DNA of 64,000 nt from Kalaharituber pfeilii (GCA_015179045.1 WHUZ01000049.1:62001-126000); one strand, 5' to 3'; numbered from the stretch's first letter, positions 1 through 13,716 are shown. Notes: generated by a model not told the origin, from the sequence alone. Numbers and translations: made by a program.

Positions 1-3000
1 TCTTAATGCTCGGAATCCTGCCTGAATCAGAAATCTAAAGGAACAGACTGGTACGCACTGGCGGAGGCCGACGCTTAATCGGGAATACCATAAATGGCAG
101 GGGGAAATTGTGGAGTTTGATACCCAGCTCTACAGGGTCCGAGTGGGGGCGATGTGAATGCCTTTTTTTCTTTTTTTTTTTTTTTTTTTTTTAATTTTTT
201 TTCTCCGTTGCTTTTTCTTCTTTCGAAGTAATCGGATTGTTCTTTCTCCATCCTAACTTCCGAGGCAATCGTATACTTATGCGCACAGCAGGCCTCCTCG
301 GATAGCTCGGATGCGGTGGGTTGGACCATTCTCGGTTCTTTGCTGCGCAGAAACTAGGTTGAATGATTGGTTAGCGTAGAGTAGAGACGTAAGGTTTTTC
401 TTTTTGCCAAACTTCCAAACTCTTTACCTTAAACACCTAGGTAGGTAGTGCTGAAAGTAGACTGGGGGCCAAATTAGTGCGTCATTGGTTAACGCCGGTA
501 AGGTTATTCGGGAGGGAGCTTTTCTGAAAAGTTTTTGTGTAGTCTCGTGATAACAATTTGCTCCTGGCTAGCGAATGCTGAAGCTCAATCAGGATTGCAT
601 ATGCACACTTTGGGAGAAATTGCCCTGCCAGGCACTAGGCTGCAGCTGGCCATGGGATGTCGTTATAAATCGACACGGATAGAGCAAGTGCCGGTATGCC
701 GTGCATGCATGATCGACGGATATAAGGCTATTATCGTTTGTAAGTAACTTCTTGATGCAATAATTTGGATCGGAACATAAAGCCCAACTGATCATGGGGC
801 TGCTAGTTGTGAAAGAGAAAAACCTCGGCAAAAGCCAGCTGCGCCGTTCAGCAGCCAACTAACCCGCACTATCACGGCGCCGGCAAGTGCCGCCTCCAAT
901 TGAACTCAAGAGACAGCCCCAAGATATAACCCTATTATAACACAGCAAAGGTCTTCAACATATATCATTTCTTAGTAACATTATTGATATTGCTGGCTTG
1001 TGATGTCATTAAATTTTTGGCTGTACACGTATCCTTTAGGTTAGCAATTAGGCCAATTTGACCTAGAAGCTCAATATTACCTATCTCTGGAACTATTCTG
1101 TTTCACGCGATTTTTGTACAACTAAGCCTTTGCGGCGAAGAAACACAAAGCCTGGTTATATATAAAACTGAAGCATGGATTGAAAATGCAAACAGAGGCG
1201 TTCATGCACTCACAATAGTGTATCATGTAGGTGTTTCTCACCAACACAGTCCAATAAATCAGATGGTTCTTGCGATCGCTAGCCACCCCACACAGGATTT
1301 AAATATTAAGGCAGCAAAATATAGGTTCGGGCGGCGCTGAGATTGTTATAAACTAAAAAGAAACATAGACCGAAAACGGCCATCTGATCAAAATCAGTAA
1401 GATGGTCGCATAAGGTGGTGCAAGTGCACTGTTAGGGGCCGAAATTCGAATTAAAAGTATGGTAAGGTGGAGTCTTAGTTCTTGACATTGCATGTACAAA
1501 CGTTCCCGTTTACCCCAAGATTTGAATTGATAAGTATGCACGTGCCATATGCATGTCTCGCCCTATCCATGAATCAAATTGATGCCAAGCAGGTAAAGAT
1601 GTGCACCGTCTGCTGTGTCAATGCAGAGGGTTCTGCGCTTGAATGATAAGCCAAACTCTCAATAAGCAAAAACAAATTTGGTCCATTCTGCATTGTGCCG
1701 ATGTTTGAGCCCTTTCAAATGATGTATCACACTAGAGCTGTATTGATTCAGTACGTTGTAGCGGTACAGCAATAGAAAAGCTGATGAGATGAGACTTCCT
1801 GTCAGCCGACATGAATTTGAACAACTAGCGGGATTCCAGGTTAAAGAGAATGAATACCCACGTTCAATGATTTAGCGGCGAAGAAGTTGCTGCATGAAGA
1901 TGGCACTGCAAACCGTCAAAATTCTAATATTAGTATACATAATAGAGCCCACAACAATATTGCGTAGGAGCGAGTACATGTCAGCACTGGTGTGCTCTGT
2001 TTCAGCTTAACCAACACATGGTCAAATATGTTTTGACGAGTTTGGTTCTTGGGCGATTATGGCTAGATCATCTCTGCAGCGCTGCCATCTCGTGTGACTA
2101 GTGTTACCAAAGGACCATTGTTTTTTTTCGAAATGATTTTACAGAGAGCAACTTTTCCTATTAAATCAGGTCAATGTTTTTTTTAAAGTAAGTAGATTTG
2201 AGACCGTTCCTCGATCATCATTCTGCACCAGCGGTGCAAACTGTTTTCCGATACAAAATCCAAGCTTACAGTCTTATCTGGAATTTTGGAATTCAGAACT
2301 GTCTTTATATTTTTTCAAAATTCTCATGATTTGAGAGCTGGTTATCCTTGCCAAGTGCTGAAATGGCGGTCAAATTTGTATGCGTCTATATTATACTACT
2401 CGAAAGCGCAGCAATCTAGCAACTGTCAAGAATATCCTAAAATGGCATGGGCTGACTTCGAATTCTCTACCAAAAGTTAGTATAAGAAAGTAGCATTATA
2501 ACACCGGAAGAAAACAATTAGCAACAACCATTGACACAAGTTGATAGTCGCTGATCACCCACAGCTGCTTGCCCTCCTAGTTTTTGTGTTTGGTGGTTTC
2601 CCTAACATAGGAATTCAACGTCGAATCTTCTCATGTCCAGACTCAACCCTCCCGGGATTCTAAATGGAGATGACAATCATGGTTACTAGTAGGCCCTTTA
2701 AATATTATAACTCACGCCAAGACTCAATGGCTGCGTGTGGTTATCATGATAAATTCCACTGCGCGCGCAACTGGTGCATAGGCCGACAATATTCTGAATT
2801 GACTGCAGAAGGAATACCATGTTGAGGATTACCGTTATTAGAACTTCGTCATAACTAATTGTATGCAGGGGGTCGAAGCACTACATACCCTTTGTTCATA
2901 CCTGCCGACCCTACGAACTTAAAACCCGCCGTATAAACTCCGAAAAATGTCCAGGCCAAGATTCCGTAGAAAGTGAGCAGTTGATGTATAGCATGCAGCT

Positions 3001-5997
3001 CCCACAGAGTCTGGGGCACAAGTACACTGCCACGGTAACTCTTCCACAAAAATACTTTAGTCCTTAGTTACGAGCCAAATCTGATACAGATCAGAATTGT
3101 ACTACTGGAGTGACATTATCTTAGTCTTGTCACTTGAAGTTGTTTTGTTGAATCGAAGCAGGTGAATTGAATTTTTCGGCTGCTAAAAGAGGTAAATCAA
3201 AATGAAGTAGCCACATTATTGCAGGAAATAAAGCTTATGATGCCAGTTCACCTCTCACCGCTTGCGCTTGCGCCCAGGTTTAGGCCAACTCAATCAATTC
3301 TTTCATGACTGAAACGCACTGTAATTTTTAGGACACTCCAGTTCTTGAGGCTAGGATGTGTGTCCAGTGTTTTGACTGGTATAAAACTTTATTACATTGA
3401 TATTATATCCAAGCCTTATCATGCTTAGGGTAGTATGCGAAGTCGACTGCCACATTCATGTATGTTCAAGTTCAAATTGATTATGGATGACTTTCTAGTG
3501 CCTTAAAGCCAACATCCAGTTGTGGGCAAACCAAACTCTGTGGATATACTGCCCCGGATTAATGTCAGTGTTTATGTATCCAAGTAAAAGCAGGCATCTG
3601 TCAATCACTAGCAACAGGGGAAGTTTCTAGGCTCTTGCAGCCGCTATCCTGAACAAGGGCTGGAAGTACATCCGGCTGGACCTTGGTTTATATAAGGTGC
3701 GGCAAATGTGCAAAATGGCTTATCGATAAACTGCATCCGCTTTAAGCAAACAATCCTAGCGAGTCAGCCCTCGGCCTATGTAAGCACCGACATAAGCTCA
3801 TGAAAACCCCAGAAGATGTTGATCGTGTGCAACAATTGAGGCTCGACTCTATATGGAGCAAGTGGTGGCCTTTTGAGCGGCCCGAGTCCAGCATCAACCC
3901 TAGCTAGGAATCTCCTGAATTTGTGACTTCGAGGCGGACGCAAGCTCCCATTGTGAAAGCTTTATTAGATCGATAAATGAAAAAAACTTGAAATTGGTAC
4001 TATGAGCGTGAGCATGACATATTACGCTGACTGCAGAGGACGGGGGTGCTGGAGGTCACTTACTTAACCTAAGTTGTGGTCTCAAATTGGTGCTGACAAT
4101 GCCAGTGGCAATCAACTGAGTCTCCAAAGGATCCACGTCACTAGTGCACGCGAACTATGCAATAAATGTAATGAACTTGAGAAAAAAAATTTTTGTGAAA
4201 ATATAACCCAGTGTTGGCCCGCCTAGTCACATTCATTGTCATCAGTTGTGTCTCAGGCTTTTATTTTGTCGAACAGGCCGGGAAGCGAAAAAAACAAGAT
4301 ACAAGCGAGAGAAAGGGTAAGGAATGCGAAGGCCGTAGGGTTATCCTCTGAGCTTGGAGCTGGGAAAGAATACGTCCTTGCGATACTACTCTTTTCAGAA
4401 GTGCGCCTCACGTGCTGGGGAATAGTTGGCTTGCTTTGTCTTGGCGGAGTACCAAGGCTTCTGCTTGTAACATTGCCAGCCCGCATTTGTAAGCAGCACC
4501 ATATGTGTCAGTTTACTAATGAGCTTCCCACCCTTGCAATCTACATCGCCTCGCACTCGCACCACTCAACTTGTCTTGTAGATACTTTTTCGGAATAATA
4601 GCAAGGTCTCCCTGAGTCTTATATTAAAAGAAATAAAAGCTAATAGATGTGACAATATGGTACAGAATCTCTCAATAATCATGTATATAAGAGCCACAGG
4701 CTGGGCCCCTTTGATGACTAATTCATTTGTATGAGGCTTGGCGTGTAACATCTGGTAGATTTCTAACAAAGTAAAAAAACTTTGAACCTTATCAGTTCCA
4801 CAACGAAAAGATTCCGCCATGAAAAAATTATAGAGTAATACTGCGTCTCAAATACTATAGATTTTTGATACTTCTACCTTAATTCATGTCATGTTGTAGT
4901 TGTTGATAGGTTTTGCGTTGGGTTGGTTGTATCGCAATTTCCATTTCCGCTTAGAATCTGGGCACGAGAACATTTCCGCTTTTAACTTCCGGCACCATAC
5001 ATGCAGGTGCCGAATAAATAAATTAATTATCGAATCATGGAAAAATTAATTCGCCGTATTCTCCTTGCAAAATAGTTTGAGCGCGTTATACTTAAGCCTC
5101 GGCTGCCCCCTGCAAGACATTTCGCCACTTCGCCGTTATAATACAATGGATGTAAGCTTATTCTGTCGTCCCGATCAACCCCGGGCAAGTTTCAACGCCT
5201 GAAAAGCTTAACTCCGCTACACCGCACACATTCTCACCCGACCAACCCGAATTAATTTCAGAACAAACGGTTGTCTTTTCTGGAGGCTTCTCTGGGAAAT
5301 GAAAGAAAAGAAAACTGCATGAGCAAATTTGGATTGGAAAGAACAAATAAGACGGGTGATTGTTTTTTTGGGGTGAGTAAATGTAGGCCAGTGGTGTCAG
5401 TCTCGAACCACAGGCACGTACGATGCACCGAAAAAATTTGTAGGCCTCAACCCTCACTTGGAACCAGGAGTTCCAATCATGACGTACTTAATATAAACAT
5501 AACAGCTGCCGTTCTACGATGCCGATGGACATATGCGGTGAACATTTTTATTTACAGTAAGGTACTTTAGATTTGAGCCTTTACATTATCCATCTACAGC
5601 TTAGTACTGTACAGTTCATCCCTAATATGTCATCACCGTCGTTAAAGCGAGACCAACGAGATGTAGAAATCGCATCTTGTGGCCCTCATACAAGGTCTTG
5701 TGTCCGACATTCCATCAATATACAATTAATAGGCAGCTTTACTCATTGCGCCGAGCTCTAACTCAGCTCTAATTCAGCTCGGCAAATTTTGCCACCGGTA
5801 ACAACCCATGTCAAAATTGCTTAATACAGTAGGTATTCCGATCCCGGCCCGAAAGTGAACCCAAGCGCCGCATGGGCTGTTCCTGACTCAGCTCTGACGG
5901 ATCGGTACCAGTCGGCAGATCCGCCCTTCCACGTGAGCATGAACAAAGCCATGACGTTATGCTACAGCCCCACAGTATACGAAAACCTTATTGCAGG

Positions 5998-6605
5998 TGA
6001 CCCCGGCTATAGTGAAACTCCTTAGTGAAATTCTGGCTATAGTGAAGGAATTGGTGAGATCGTTTGTGCACGCAGCTAGAGCGCCCGAAAAGAAGCGCTA
6101 TAGTGAAAGTGAAGAACTTTTCAGGACTAAATGATTCAGCAACAGGTAAAGTCTACTTGCTATACTGAAACATTGGGGGTATGGCCTCAGTACTGCTTTA
6201 TGTAATAGGCTTAGCAGAGTGGTGGTTTAATTCAAGATATCTCAATACAAAAGAGAGAAAAACACTTTTAGTGTATCTGACTGCTTCAATATCATGGACA
6301 TTGAAGTTAAGCCATTGGCTTGCCATTGGGATTGGGAAATAATTTGCAGAAGTCTTCTGAAGTCATTTCTCGTGGGTGCTGTCCCACTTCCTGGCGAGCG
6401 CAACGTATCTTCCATTTCTCTAGAGCTGGACGTCCAAAGCGGCATTGAGGAGGCATGATGCTGGCAGTCCGGTAAGGAACTAATTTACAATTGAGATCTG
6501 AATATCATTCACTGAAAGTTTCCATTTTTTTCATCGCCTGCCTATCATACTTGGGGGCCAACACGTGACCGTCACTATAGTGAAAACTTGCTATTGAAAA
6601 CCGGT
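5998..6605 (+). mobile_element. Degenerate DNA-transposon ends (pogo/Fot-like?)
   Basis: The decamer CTATAGTGAA or close variants recurs at about 6007, 6037, 6098, 6159 (one change) and 6574, and a diverged CTATTGAAAA follows at 6591. Two stretches have the same order: GTGACC, then CTATAGTGAAA, then a diverged second copy. They begin near 5998 and near 6565. Clustered CTATAGTGAAA repeats near a GTGACC-like edge are what I associate with terminal inverted repeats of pogo/Fot-type fungal transposons; that association is from memory. Here both ends face the same way and I did not find the inverted partner, so these look like relics or solo ends. Open frames between them are short and unrecognised. 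Confidence 0.4.
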
Positions 6606-7743
6606 CGGATTCTTCCTGTGGCTAATTGAGATAGAACTTACTAGGACAAGGAAGTATACAGTGTAGCGTGCCGTTGTTAGAAATTGCGGATATTGTAATG
6701 GTGATCTTTCATTACGCTGTGAGCAGCGTGTCACGAGATTATGCTCTTGGTGGACCGGCGTCCGCCGTATGTGCAGTCGGCCGGCTGGGGGAAAAACCTC
6801 GTTCCACGTTTAACTATGTTTCCAGCTCAAATGCTCCTGAAAATTGTGTAGAGTACTCCTAGGCACAGCTGCGTACAGCACAATCCATCTGCTGGCGCTC
6901 CATTCATTCATCCATGTACACTTTGAAAACGTTGGTGGCAAATATTTCTTTAAGCTAGTTCAATTAACCATCACAGCGAGCGCACAATCCTCAGCTGGCA
7001 AGTTGCAAACCGAATAGGAACACAATTCCATCATGGCATACAATAGGCTGTCTGAGCATGCTTAGCCCGCAAGGTTTAGTAAACTGGTGATTACTGATAC
7101 AGGGTGTACTAGCTTCTGAATATAATACCCTTGCCTCCAACAAAATATTGATTACATACTTGTAAAATACCTGCAGCTCCACGGAATCGATTCTGTACTC
7201 TCCAATAGTCAACACATAGAGAACACTACTATTTTCACAGGTGTTTTGACTTGTGGTGCCACTGGTGCATATTGGACTCACTGGATCATATGCAGCTCTT
7301 AAGTACTGTTATTCAACATGGTACGTACTCTACACATCAGCAGGAGTCTCATTGACGACCACGAATGGGATCTATAGATGAACATGATAAAGTAGGCTCG
7401 ACATGAGACTAGACTCAGTTGGGAGCTAGCTTATGCTTATGGAGGCTGACAAATTGTTCCCCCCGAACGCAATTTGTGTGTGTAGAAGTTAAGTAATCAA
7501 GCCTCGAAAGTGTTGAAAACTGTTGAAAACATGAGCTAGACTCGAACAAGCCCATTATGTGCACTCATCTAGCGCTGCATTCCCTCCACGATCCCAATTC
7601 TCGACATTCCAGAGACCTATATGCCCCTCTTCAATTTTCTCTGGACACAAAGTTCAATAGTATACTTTTACCGAACAGTTAAAGCCAAACTTTGGGTGCT
7701 GGCCGTTCTGGTGAGGGACATGCACAATGCACTCTAGAGTACA

Positions 7744-7953
7744 ATATACTCGTTACCAGCATTTAGTGATGCAGGTGGGGGCCAAGTTATAAGCCGTGCG
7801 AGCGGTCTGAGGCTGAGGTCTGTAACTGACTTTGGGAGCAAAATTGTATGGAAAATATTTGTCAGTAGCAATATGCATCCCCAATCCGGTAGACTTTTCT
7901 TGCACGGCCATAACAGCCCCACCTGCATCACTGAATGCTGGTAACGAGTATAT
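7744..7953. mobile_element. MITE-like element with 37-bp terminal inverted repeats
   Basis: The 37 bases at 7744-7780 are the reverse complement of 7917-7953 with a single mismatch (T against C). They enclose about 136 bp without coding potential. The arms begin with ATATACTCG, so a TA duplication could lie inside the flanking TATA, as in Tc1/mariner-type insertions. Total length 210 bp and the absence of an internal ORF fit a non-autonomous miniature inverted-repeat element. The near-identity of the arms argues for recent insertion or selection on the hairpin. Confidence 0.6.
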
Positions 7954-8690
7954 CCTGTATGCAACTGCGGCTTGAACTAATAGCTCTATTTTAAAGTTCA
8001 CTTCTTGTTCCGAGCTGCATGCAGACCTACTGCGGGCACCAAGTCTAATTCACCTGTAGAGTACATAGAGCACATAATTGACGTAAACCTTGAGCTTTTC
8101 AGGAACCCGTGCTCCTTCAATGCCAACCCTTGTAAAGTAACGATATATACTATAGGTCTCAACCTGCGACAGACCACCATTCAATCCGTAGCTTAAGTGA
8201 GTTAGAACTGGAGACACAATCCTCTCCATCTTTTGGGCGCTACAAGAACAATAAACATCAAGTTTAAGTATATTGAGCTGCTAACAGTTGATCTGTTATT
8301 CGCTCAACATTCGCTAATAAATTCGCACAAACATGCATACGGCTTGGCCCCATATCCGGCGGTATATTTTGTCCGATCTAATGCAGGCAGCATCCCGGTT
8401 GGCACAGCCAAGGTCCCGGGATTACACTTAGGTGAGATTTATCCATGTCATGGAAGGCTTAGGCGACCAATGACCTTTGCCCATTCCAGAAGTTGAATAC
8501 GCGTCTTCACAGGCATTCTTAAATTCAGAACATCCTGAACACCCTGCATTGTCACCAGAGTTTCGGCGAATATCTGGAACGTCGGAAAGCTTATCCATTC
8601 AACAACAGGAAGTCAAAATGCCTACAGCATCTAGCAAAATTAGCTGCTAGCTGACATAAAAATCTTAGCTTGCCAGATGTCATGAAAATA

Positions 8691-8770
8691 CTAGCTAGTA
8701 AAATATGTATTCGGACATAGCGCATAATGTGCATTGGTACCCCTGTCCGAATACATATTTTACTGGCTAG
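8691..8770. mobile_element. 80-bp hairpin element flanked by TA
   Basis: About 27 bases at 8691-8717 pair with 8744-8770 with one mismatch, leaving a loop of about 26 bases. Both outer ends read CTAG, and a TA dinucleotide lies directly outside each end (8689-8690 and 8771-8772), as expected for a TA target-site duplication. It is too short to code for anything. It could be a very small MITE or a transcribed hairpin. Confidence 0.5.
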
Positions 8771-11700
8771 TAGGAGCTCATTCGAGAGTACGCCTTCTTC
8801 TGCAGTTGATCATGAGCAGTGTATCTGTATCTGTGAAATCTTGATTAGTTGAGTGGAGCTGCGTATCATGTTTCATCTAGTTGCGCGAATCGGGCTATTC
8901 TGTTATTTAAGGATCCTAGTTTCGAGATCTGTTCCATGGGGTTTCTGGACCTAGGATATCATTTCGTTCGGGTCCGTTCCTGTACTGATTTGTGGATTGA
9001 ATGGAGAAGAGTCAATTAGAAAGAGTTTGTGTTTAGCTTCGTGCTCATTTCTTTTGCCACTAAAGCAGGTGAGAGTTCTCCGCAGCGGTGTGTTCAAATG
9101 CCCACATTCCCTGTCAATTAAGCTTAATTCCATTATAAATAAATATGACTCGAGAATCGAATGTAAAGCCTAATTACTGTAGCATAGTAGCGACACTTAC
9201 TGTGGCACCAAAATACGAAGCGGTAATTGAATGGGCATCCGTGCACTTGACCGCCCCGCTGGGTCAAAACAAGTCAGCCAAGACCAGTACACTAGAATAT
9301 CATGAGATATTGAACCTAGTGTGCGAAATCTAATAAAAGTAGTGTGTGTAACCTGCCCCGAGTGGGTCATGGCCTTTGGCGAATTTTTGGGGGTTGTGTA
9401 CCCACACCATTATTCCAAACTCATTCTTATTTCAAATAATTTTAGCGTACGTGTCACCTTGGCTTCTGCACCTGCATTTAGGCCTGCATGGCAACACCAA
9501 AGGTAACTCTGTAAATCGGGAGGTCGAGTTGTGTAACATGTAGGGTTGTACCATGAGGGGCGATTGATTGCATTGCTCTCACATGTATAGGTTATAAAAA
9601 AGCTTGACTTGCCCTTTTAGCAGCTGTGGCTAGCATTGCATTTCCCGGTTACAAGTAAGCGTAATTGGACGTCGTTTGAAGGTAAAGAAGGATGTTGTGG
9701 TATGACAATTACGCTGGACTTCGAAGGTGTTTTCCATACCAAATGCAGCCAATGCTTCGCCTTGCGAGATTCATTGTCTCACCCGGTGACTGCAGATGGT
9801 ACTTGATACTAAGATTATTTGCAATTTCTTTAGTGACAATATTCTGCTTGAATTCGTTAAACTAACGCCTGGAAACGAGGCTATCGAATTCGCCGTTTCA
9901 AATACCAATACGCAATACGGTTGCCTGGTAAGCGATTTCAATTGGGTACTAACCGAAGCGACTTTTTTTATACCAGAATCTCAGCTCCAATTATTCACAT
10001 GTCAAAGAAGACTTTCAGCTGCGGCTGATAATCCTAAATGATCATACGTGCAATTGCTGACCTCAGGTCCTTCATTCCTCCACGAAGGATTCTGGACCAG
10101 GTACGCCTGCCCATGACCGTCAGTAGCCTTACATAAAGTGCATTGTTAGCTGTTCTTATTCCTAGCACAGAACAGGTCTCAATAAGTAAAATAGAGTGAG
10201 AACTCGAAATCGGGACAAGGATAACACAAAATTGGATATTGGACTTTTCCTAAGCCCAATTCACATTCTGCATAAAGAACAATAGAAATGGGGACATACA
10301 AAAGGAACATCTATCGTTTGATAAACTTTACACCTGATGCTAAATATTAGTCTTCCGCTTCGGAGATAGCATGATACTTCATGAAAACAAGCATTGGAGG
10401 AATTTGCTATAGATTCCATTGTTGCAGCATTGAGCTTTAAGCCTGGAATATACCCGACGGATACCAAGCCCACAAAGAGTGAGGATGCTTGTTCCGTGAA
10501 TATTAAATGTTGCGGTATGTGGTTACGTCGTCTATGGTGAGACTGTTCCACTTTTAGCATGCGATCCTGGATCTCATCCGTATTACCCCGTAGCACGTAT
10601 GCAGAGATTTATCAAACTTATTCGTGATGCTCTCGTTACCTGAGTTTGTATCACGGCTTGCAATTCAAGCCGGAATGGACAGCCGTGTGATCTTTCTTGT
10701 TATGCATCATGACATTTAACTTGTTTTAAATTATGACATTAGTGGATAATTAATTAAGTTTATTCAACCTATAGTAAGCTGCATGGCCGTAGTTTGCCGC
10801 CAGCCTGCCTTTGACCTATTCGTATCGAACGGCCCCTAATCAAAAAGCAGCCCGATGAAATTTTTCACTGCTGTCGACATTGGCGTATAGGATTTTCCGC
10901 TTAAAGACTCTCTGCAGGCTCGAAGCCCCAAGTCTGAAAGTCTGAACTCCGAGTTCGTCAGAAAAACAAGTCATCAGTTCCAGTATCCCAGTATGTATGC
11001 AGCTAGAGTTTAGCTGCGCCTATGAGAAACTGCCCAGAATCTCGGAAGGTGGTCTTGCCGATGGCAAAATCCGGTAGATCACAGTGTGGACAGATATTTG
11101 ATCGAACGCCATACATGGGAATATAGTTACCTTTGCATCACATGTCGTTTCTTGAAGAGAATCATAACTGGCTCATCCTTAAAAGGAGTACTCTACATGA
11201 TGTGCCGGTGCTTTTTGTCACGTTTGTAAGCGCCTTATGCAGATTCTAAGATGGCCCACATTAGTGTAAAACCGCACAGAACATGTCCGCTTGTGCCATA
11301 AGATCAATTGAGTGATTGAAGTGTGCTGTACTGTATGTGTGCAAGGTGTGGAATTTTAGTCCTTCGTGGTCCGTTAACGAAATAGTACAGGCAGAGGTAT
11401 GTTAAGTATGGCAAAGTAGACGTCAAAGTATAACAATAAATCAGAAGAGGGACAAAAAGTCTTTAATTCTTGATTTCAGAGTCGGTGTTAGGATTGCAAT
11501 TGTAATCGAGTACTTCTTAGGTAAAGTTTGTAGAGAAACGTGCACTACCGATCGCGGAAGTTATAGGAGATAAAAACACATTGTATATTATTCTTCAAAC
11601 TATAATCACTCACCAATGGCTCCACTGTAGTACTTGCGCCAACGTACTGAAAGATACGTAAGAAGCTGTCACATATCCTGCCTAAAGGGTGGTATGGTCT

Positions 11701-13064
11701 TTCTTATCAAAAATCATCATAACACAATTTACAATTGTTCTGACCAATTGCGTCCAATGCACCTATAGAAAGGTAACAGTGGTAACGTTTTTTATATTCG
11801 CAATCAAACCCATAGACTACTATCACGGAATAGGTGAGTTTGGAGAAAGATATAAAGTAGAGCGCTACATTGGCTAAAAATCGTTCTCGTGTCCAGACTG
11901 TTATTTCCAGCCTCCGCCTTTGCGCGATGCTGGTTACGAGATCAGCTAAAAATCTGAAAGGACTGATTTGGTCCATGCTAACATTTGCATTTCATAAACG
12001 TACGTTGAAAACTCTTGTTTCACACTATTATTCCACGAAATCCTATGGAAGTATGCTTCTAATACTCAGTCACGAGTCTGTCATAAGCACAGAACATGTA
12101 ATGAGTGAGTGACGTGAGAAGCCATCACTCCAACCAAATCGCTTCTAACCAACTCCCTCGCATACATTACCCTCAATAGTGCCACGTGAGATTGCACAGC
12201 CACCATCTCATATCGAATCCTTGCACCGCGCACGTGTCATACCCATACACCGAACCTTCGCATAATTCCCGATTGATCGTCCAAATGATCTGCATAAGCC
12301 ACATTTGCAAGCTACTTCTTCTTCCACCGTTTCGCGAAGGAGCAAACAGTTTCCGTAGTTACAATACCAACAACCACTAGAATACCGCCGACAAGGCTGG
12401 GCTGGGTCTCCTGTGTTGAATGCGGTTTCACACCTTCGAATTATCGCCATCCAGTGTGAAAAAAAAACTGAGGTCATTGAACAGACGCCAGCGGAGATTG
12501 GGGCAGCTTTCTGGCAAAGGGCTAAACTTAGTTCGTGAAGAGGATAGCCCGATCATTCAACAGTAGCAGAATTCCAGGACTGAGCTGAAGACTTACAGGA
12601 ATTTGACCTGGGCAGACGGGGGGTTGTTCATACCGCTGTGAAGAGATCGGGTTGTTCATCAGAAGCCATAGCCGACATTCACCCCTTGCCGCCACCGTCA
12701 CCAGTGACAAACTCAACTGATCATCATTGCTGGAGGAGACAGATATCCGCGAGATCACTCGCGTGTCGGCTTGTTAAAGTACGGCTTCAGCAAACGATTT
12801 AGGCAGCGCATACCTACAGGCTCCCAGCATCGCGAAGCAGGCCGAACCAATCGGATTGGACAGTGTATACAGCTTCTGTCTACCGAGACGGGATTTTGTT
12901 GAGCGCCCGGTGTGGTGCGCCAGGGGAGGGATCAGGACGGGGGCAAGTACGGATCAGGAGTGTTGCAGGTTCACGGGGCGGGATCCACGAAAATAGTAAA
13001 CGAGGATATAGACTAGGGACTTGTGGAGTTTAGGGTTACAGGAGGCGGAAGGTGGAAAAGCGTT

Positions 13065-13070
13065 TATAAA
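13065..13070 (+). promoter_or_regulatory. TATA box of SYS1
   Basis: A TATAAA hexamer lies 68 bp upstream of the chosen SYS1 ATG at 13138, in a purine-rich leader. Position and sequence fit a core promoter element, but no transcript data are available. Confidence 0.4.
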
Positions 13071-13137
13071 ACATAGGGAAGAGAAGGAAAGGATCCATCT
13101 TCAATCATCAGCGCAGATACCACCGCATCACTCCACC

Positions 13138-13716
13138 ATGGCCAAACCTCGCCGCCCCCGTCATCCCACTCCCTCCCTCGCTCCAATTCGCATCCTCAAA
13201 CAAATCCTCGCCCTCCAACTCCTCTACTACTTAGTCATCACCCTTCTGCTCCTCCTCACTCTCCTCCTCCTCGGTCAGTCATTCTCCCCATCCTATATCT
13301 TCCGTTCCCCCTCCACTCTCCGCTTCGACACTACCCTCGGCTGGACCCTATCCTTCCTGTGGCTCCTTACTTCCCTTATTGTCACCGCATCTATGCCGTT
13401 TATACTAGGGAGGAGCAAATTAGTCTTGGATTTTGCGCTAACACTGCATTTTTTGCACGTTTTGGTGACCGCGATAAGTATGGGGGAAATACCCTGGGAT
13501 GGAGGATGGTGGTTAGCGATGGCGGGGAGCGCAGCGGTGATGGTGTTCGGGGGAAGGGCAGCTTGTAGGTGGTGGGAGTTGAGGCCGATAAGAATTGGGC
13601 GTGGGGAGATGCAGGCGGACGAAGAGGCGCAGAGGGGGAGGAGGGGGAGGAGATGGAGATGGTACCCATGGTGGGGAAGGGGGAGAGGTGGATTTGGAGG
13701 CGGGAATTGGGAGTAG
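13138..13716 (+). CDS. SYS1: Sys1-family Golgi trafficking membrane protein
   Basis: Sys1 is a small multi-pass Golgi protein that recruits the Arl3/ARFRP1 GTPase to late Golgi membranes. The ATG at 13138 (context CACCATGGCC) gives 192 residues; the frame is open further upstream but has no earlier ATG. The family signature is visible: a Pro-Ile-rich start followed by KQILALQLLYY (residues 21-31), then four hydrophobic segments at about 22-46, 66-90, 96-114 and 124-142, with SFSPSYIF in the first lumenal loop and RWWELRPI (144-151) after the last helix. No intron is needed. The Gly/Arg/Trp-rich tail (after about residue 155) lies in G-runs where the other two frames are also open (one reads Glu/Met-rich, the other Gly/Asp/Glu-rich), so a one-base error could change the C-terminus. 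Confidence 0.85.
   Translation: MAKPRRPRHPTPSLAPIRILKQILALQLLYYLVITLLLLLTLLLLGQSFSPSYIFRSPSTLRFDTTLGWTLSFLWLLTSLIVTASMPFILGRSKLVLDFALTLHFLHVLVTAISMGEIPWDGGWWLAMAGSAAVMVFGGRAACRWWELRPIRIGRGEMQADEEAQRGRRGRRWRWYPWWGRGRGGFGGGNWE

Larger units (their letters stand above)
1..13064. other. Gene-poor region, no supported gene
   Basis: No reading frame here is convincing. Open frames are at most about 120 codons, several of the longer ones begin at non-ATG codons, none shows a recognisable domain, and no splice-linked exon chain could be built. Base composition is moderately AT-rich, with a poly(T) tract near 170-205. The identifiable structure is the TATAGTGAA-bearing transposon-like ends at 5998-6605, the inverted-repeat element at 7744-7953 and the short hairpin at 8691-8770. 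The rest is unassigned intergenic DNA, probably old decayed repeats. Confidence 0.6.

Noticed and set aside
4236..4598. 120-codon ORF
   Set aside because: It begins at TTG, has no ATG near the start and no recognisable domain, and overlaps a minus-strand frame.
9796..10041. 81-codon ATG ORF
   Set aside because: It contains a copy of the dispersed CTGGAAACGAGGCTA motif, which argues for repeat-derived DNA, and has no domain.
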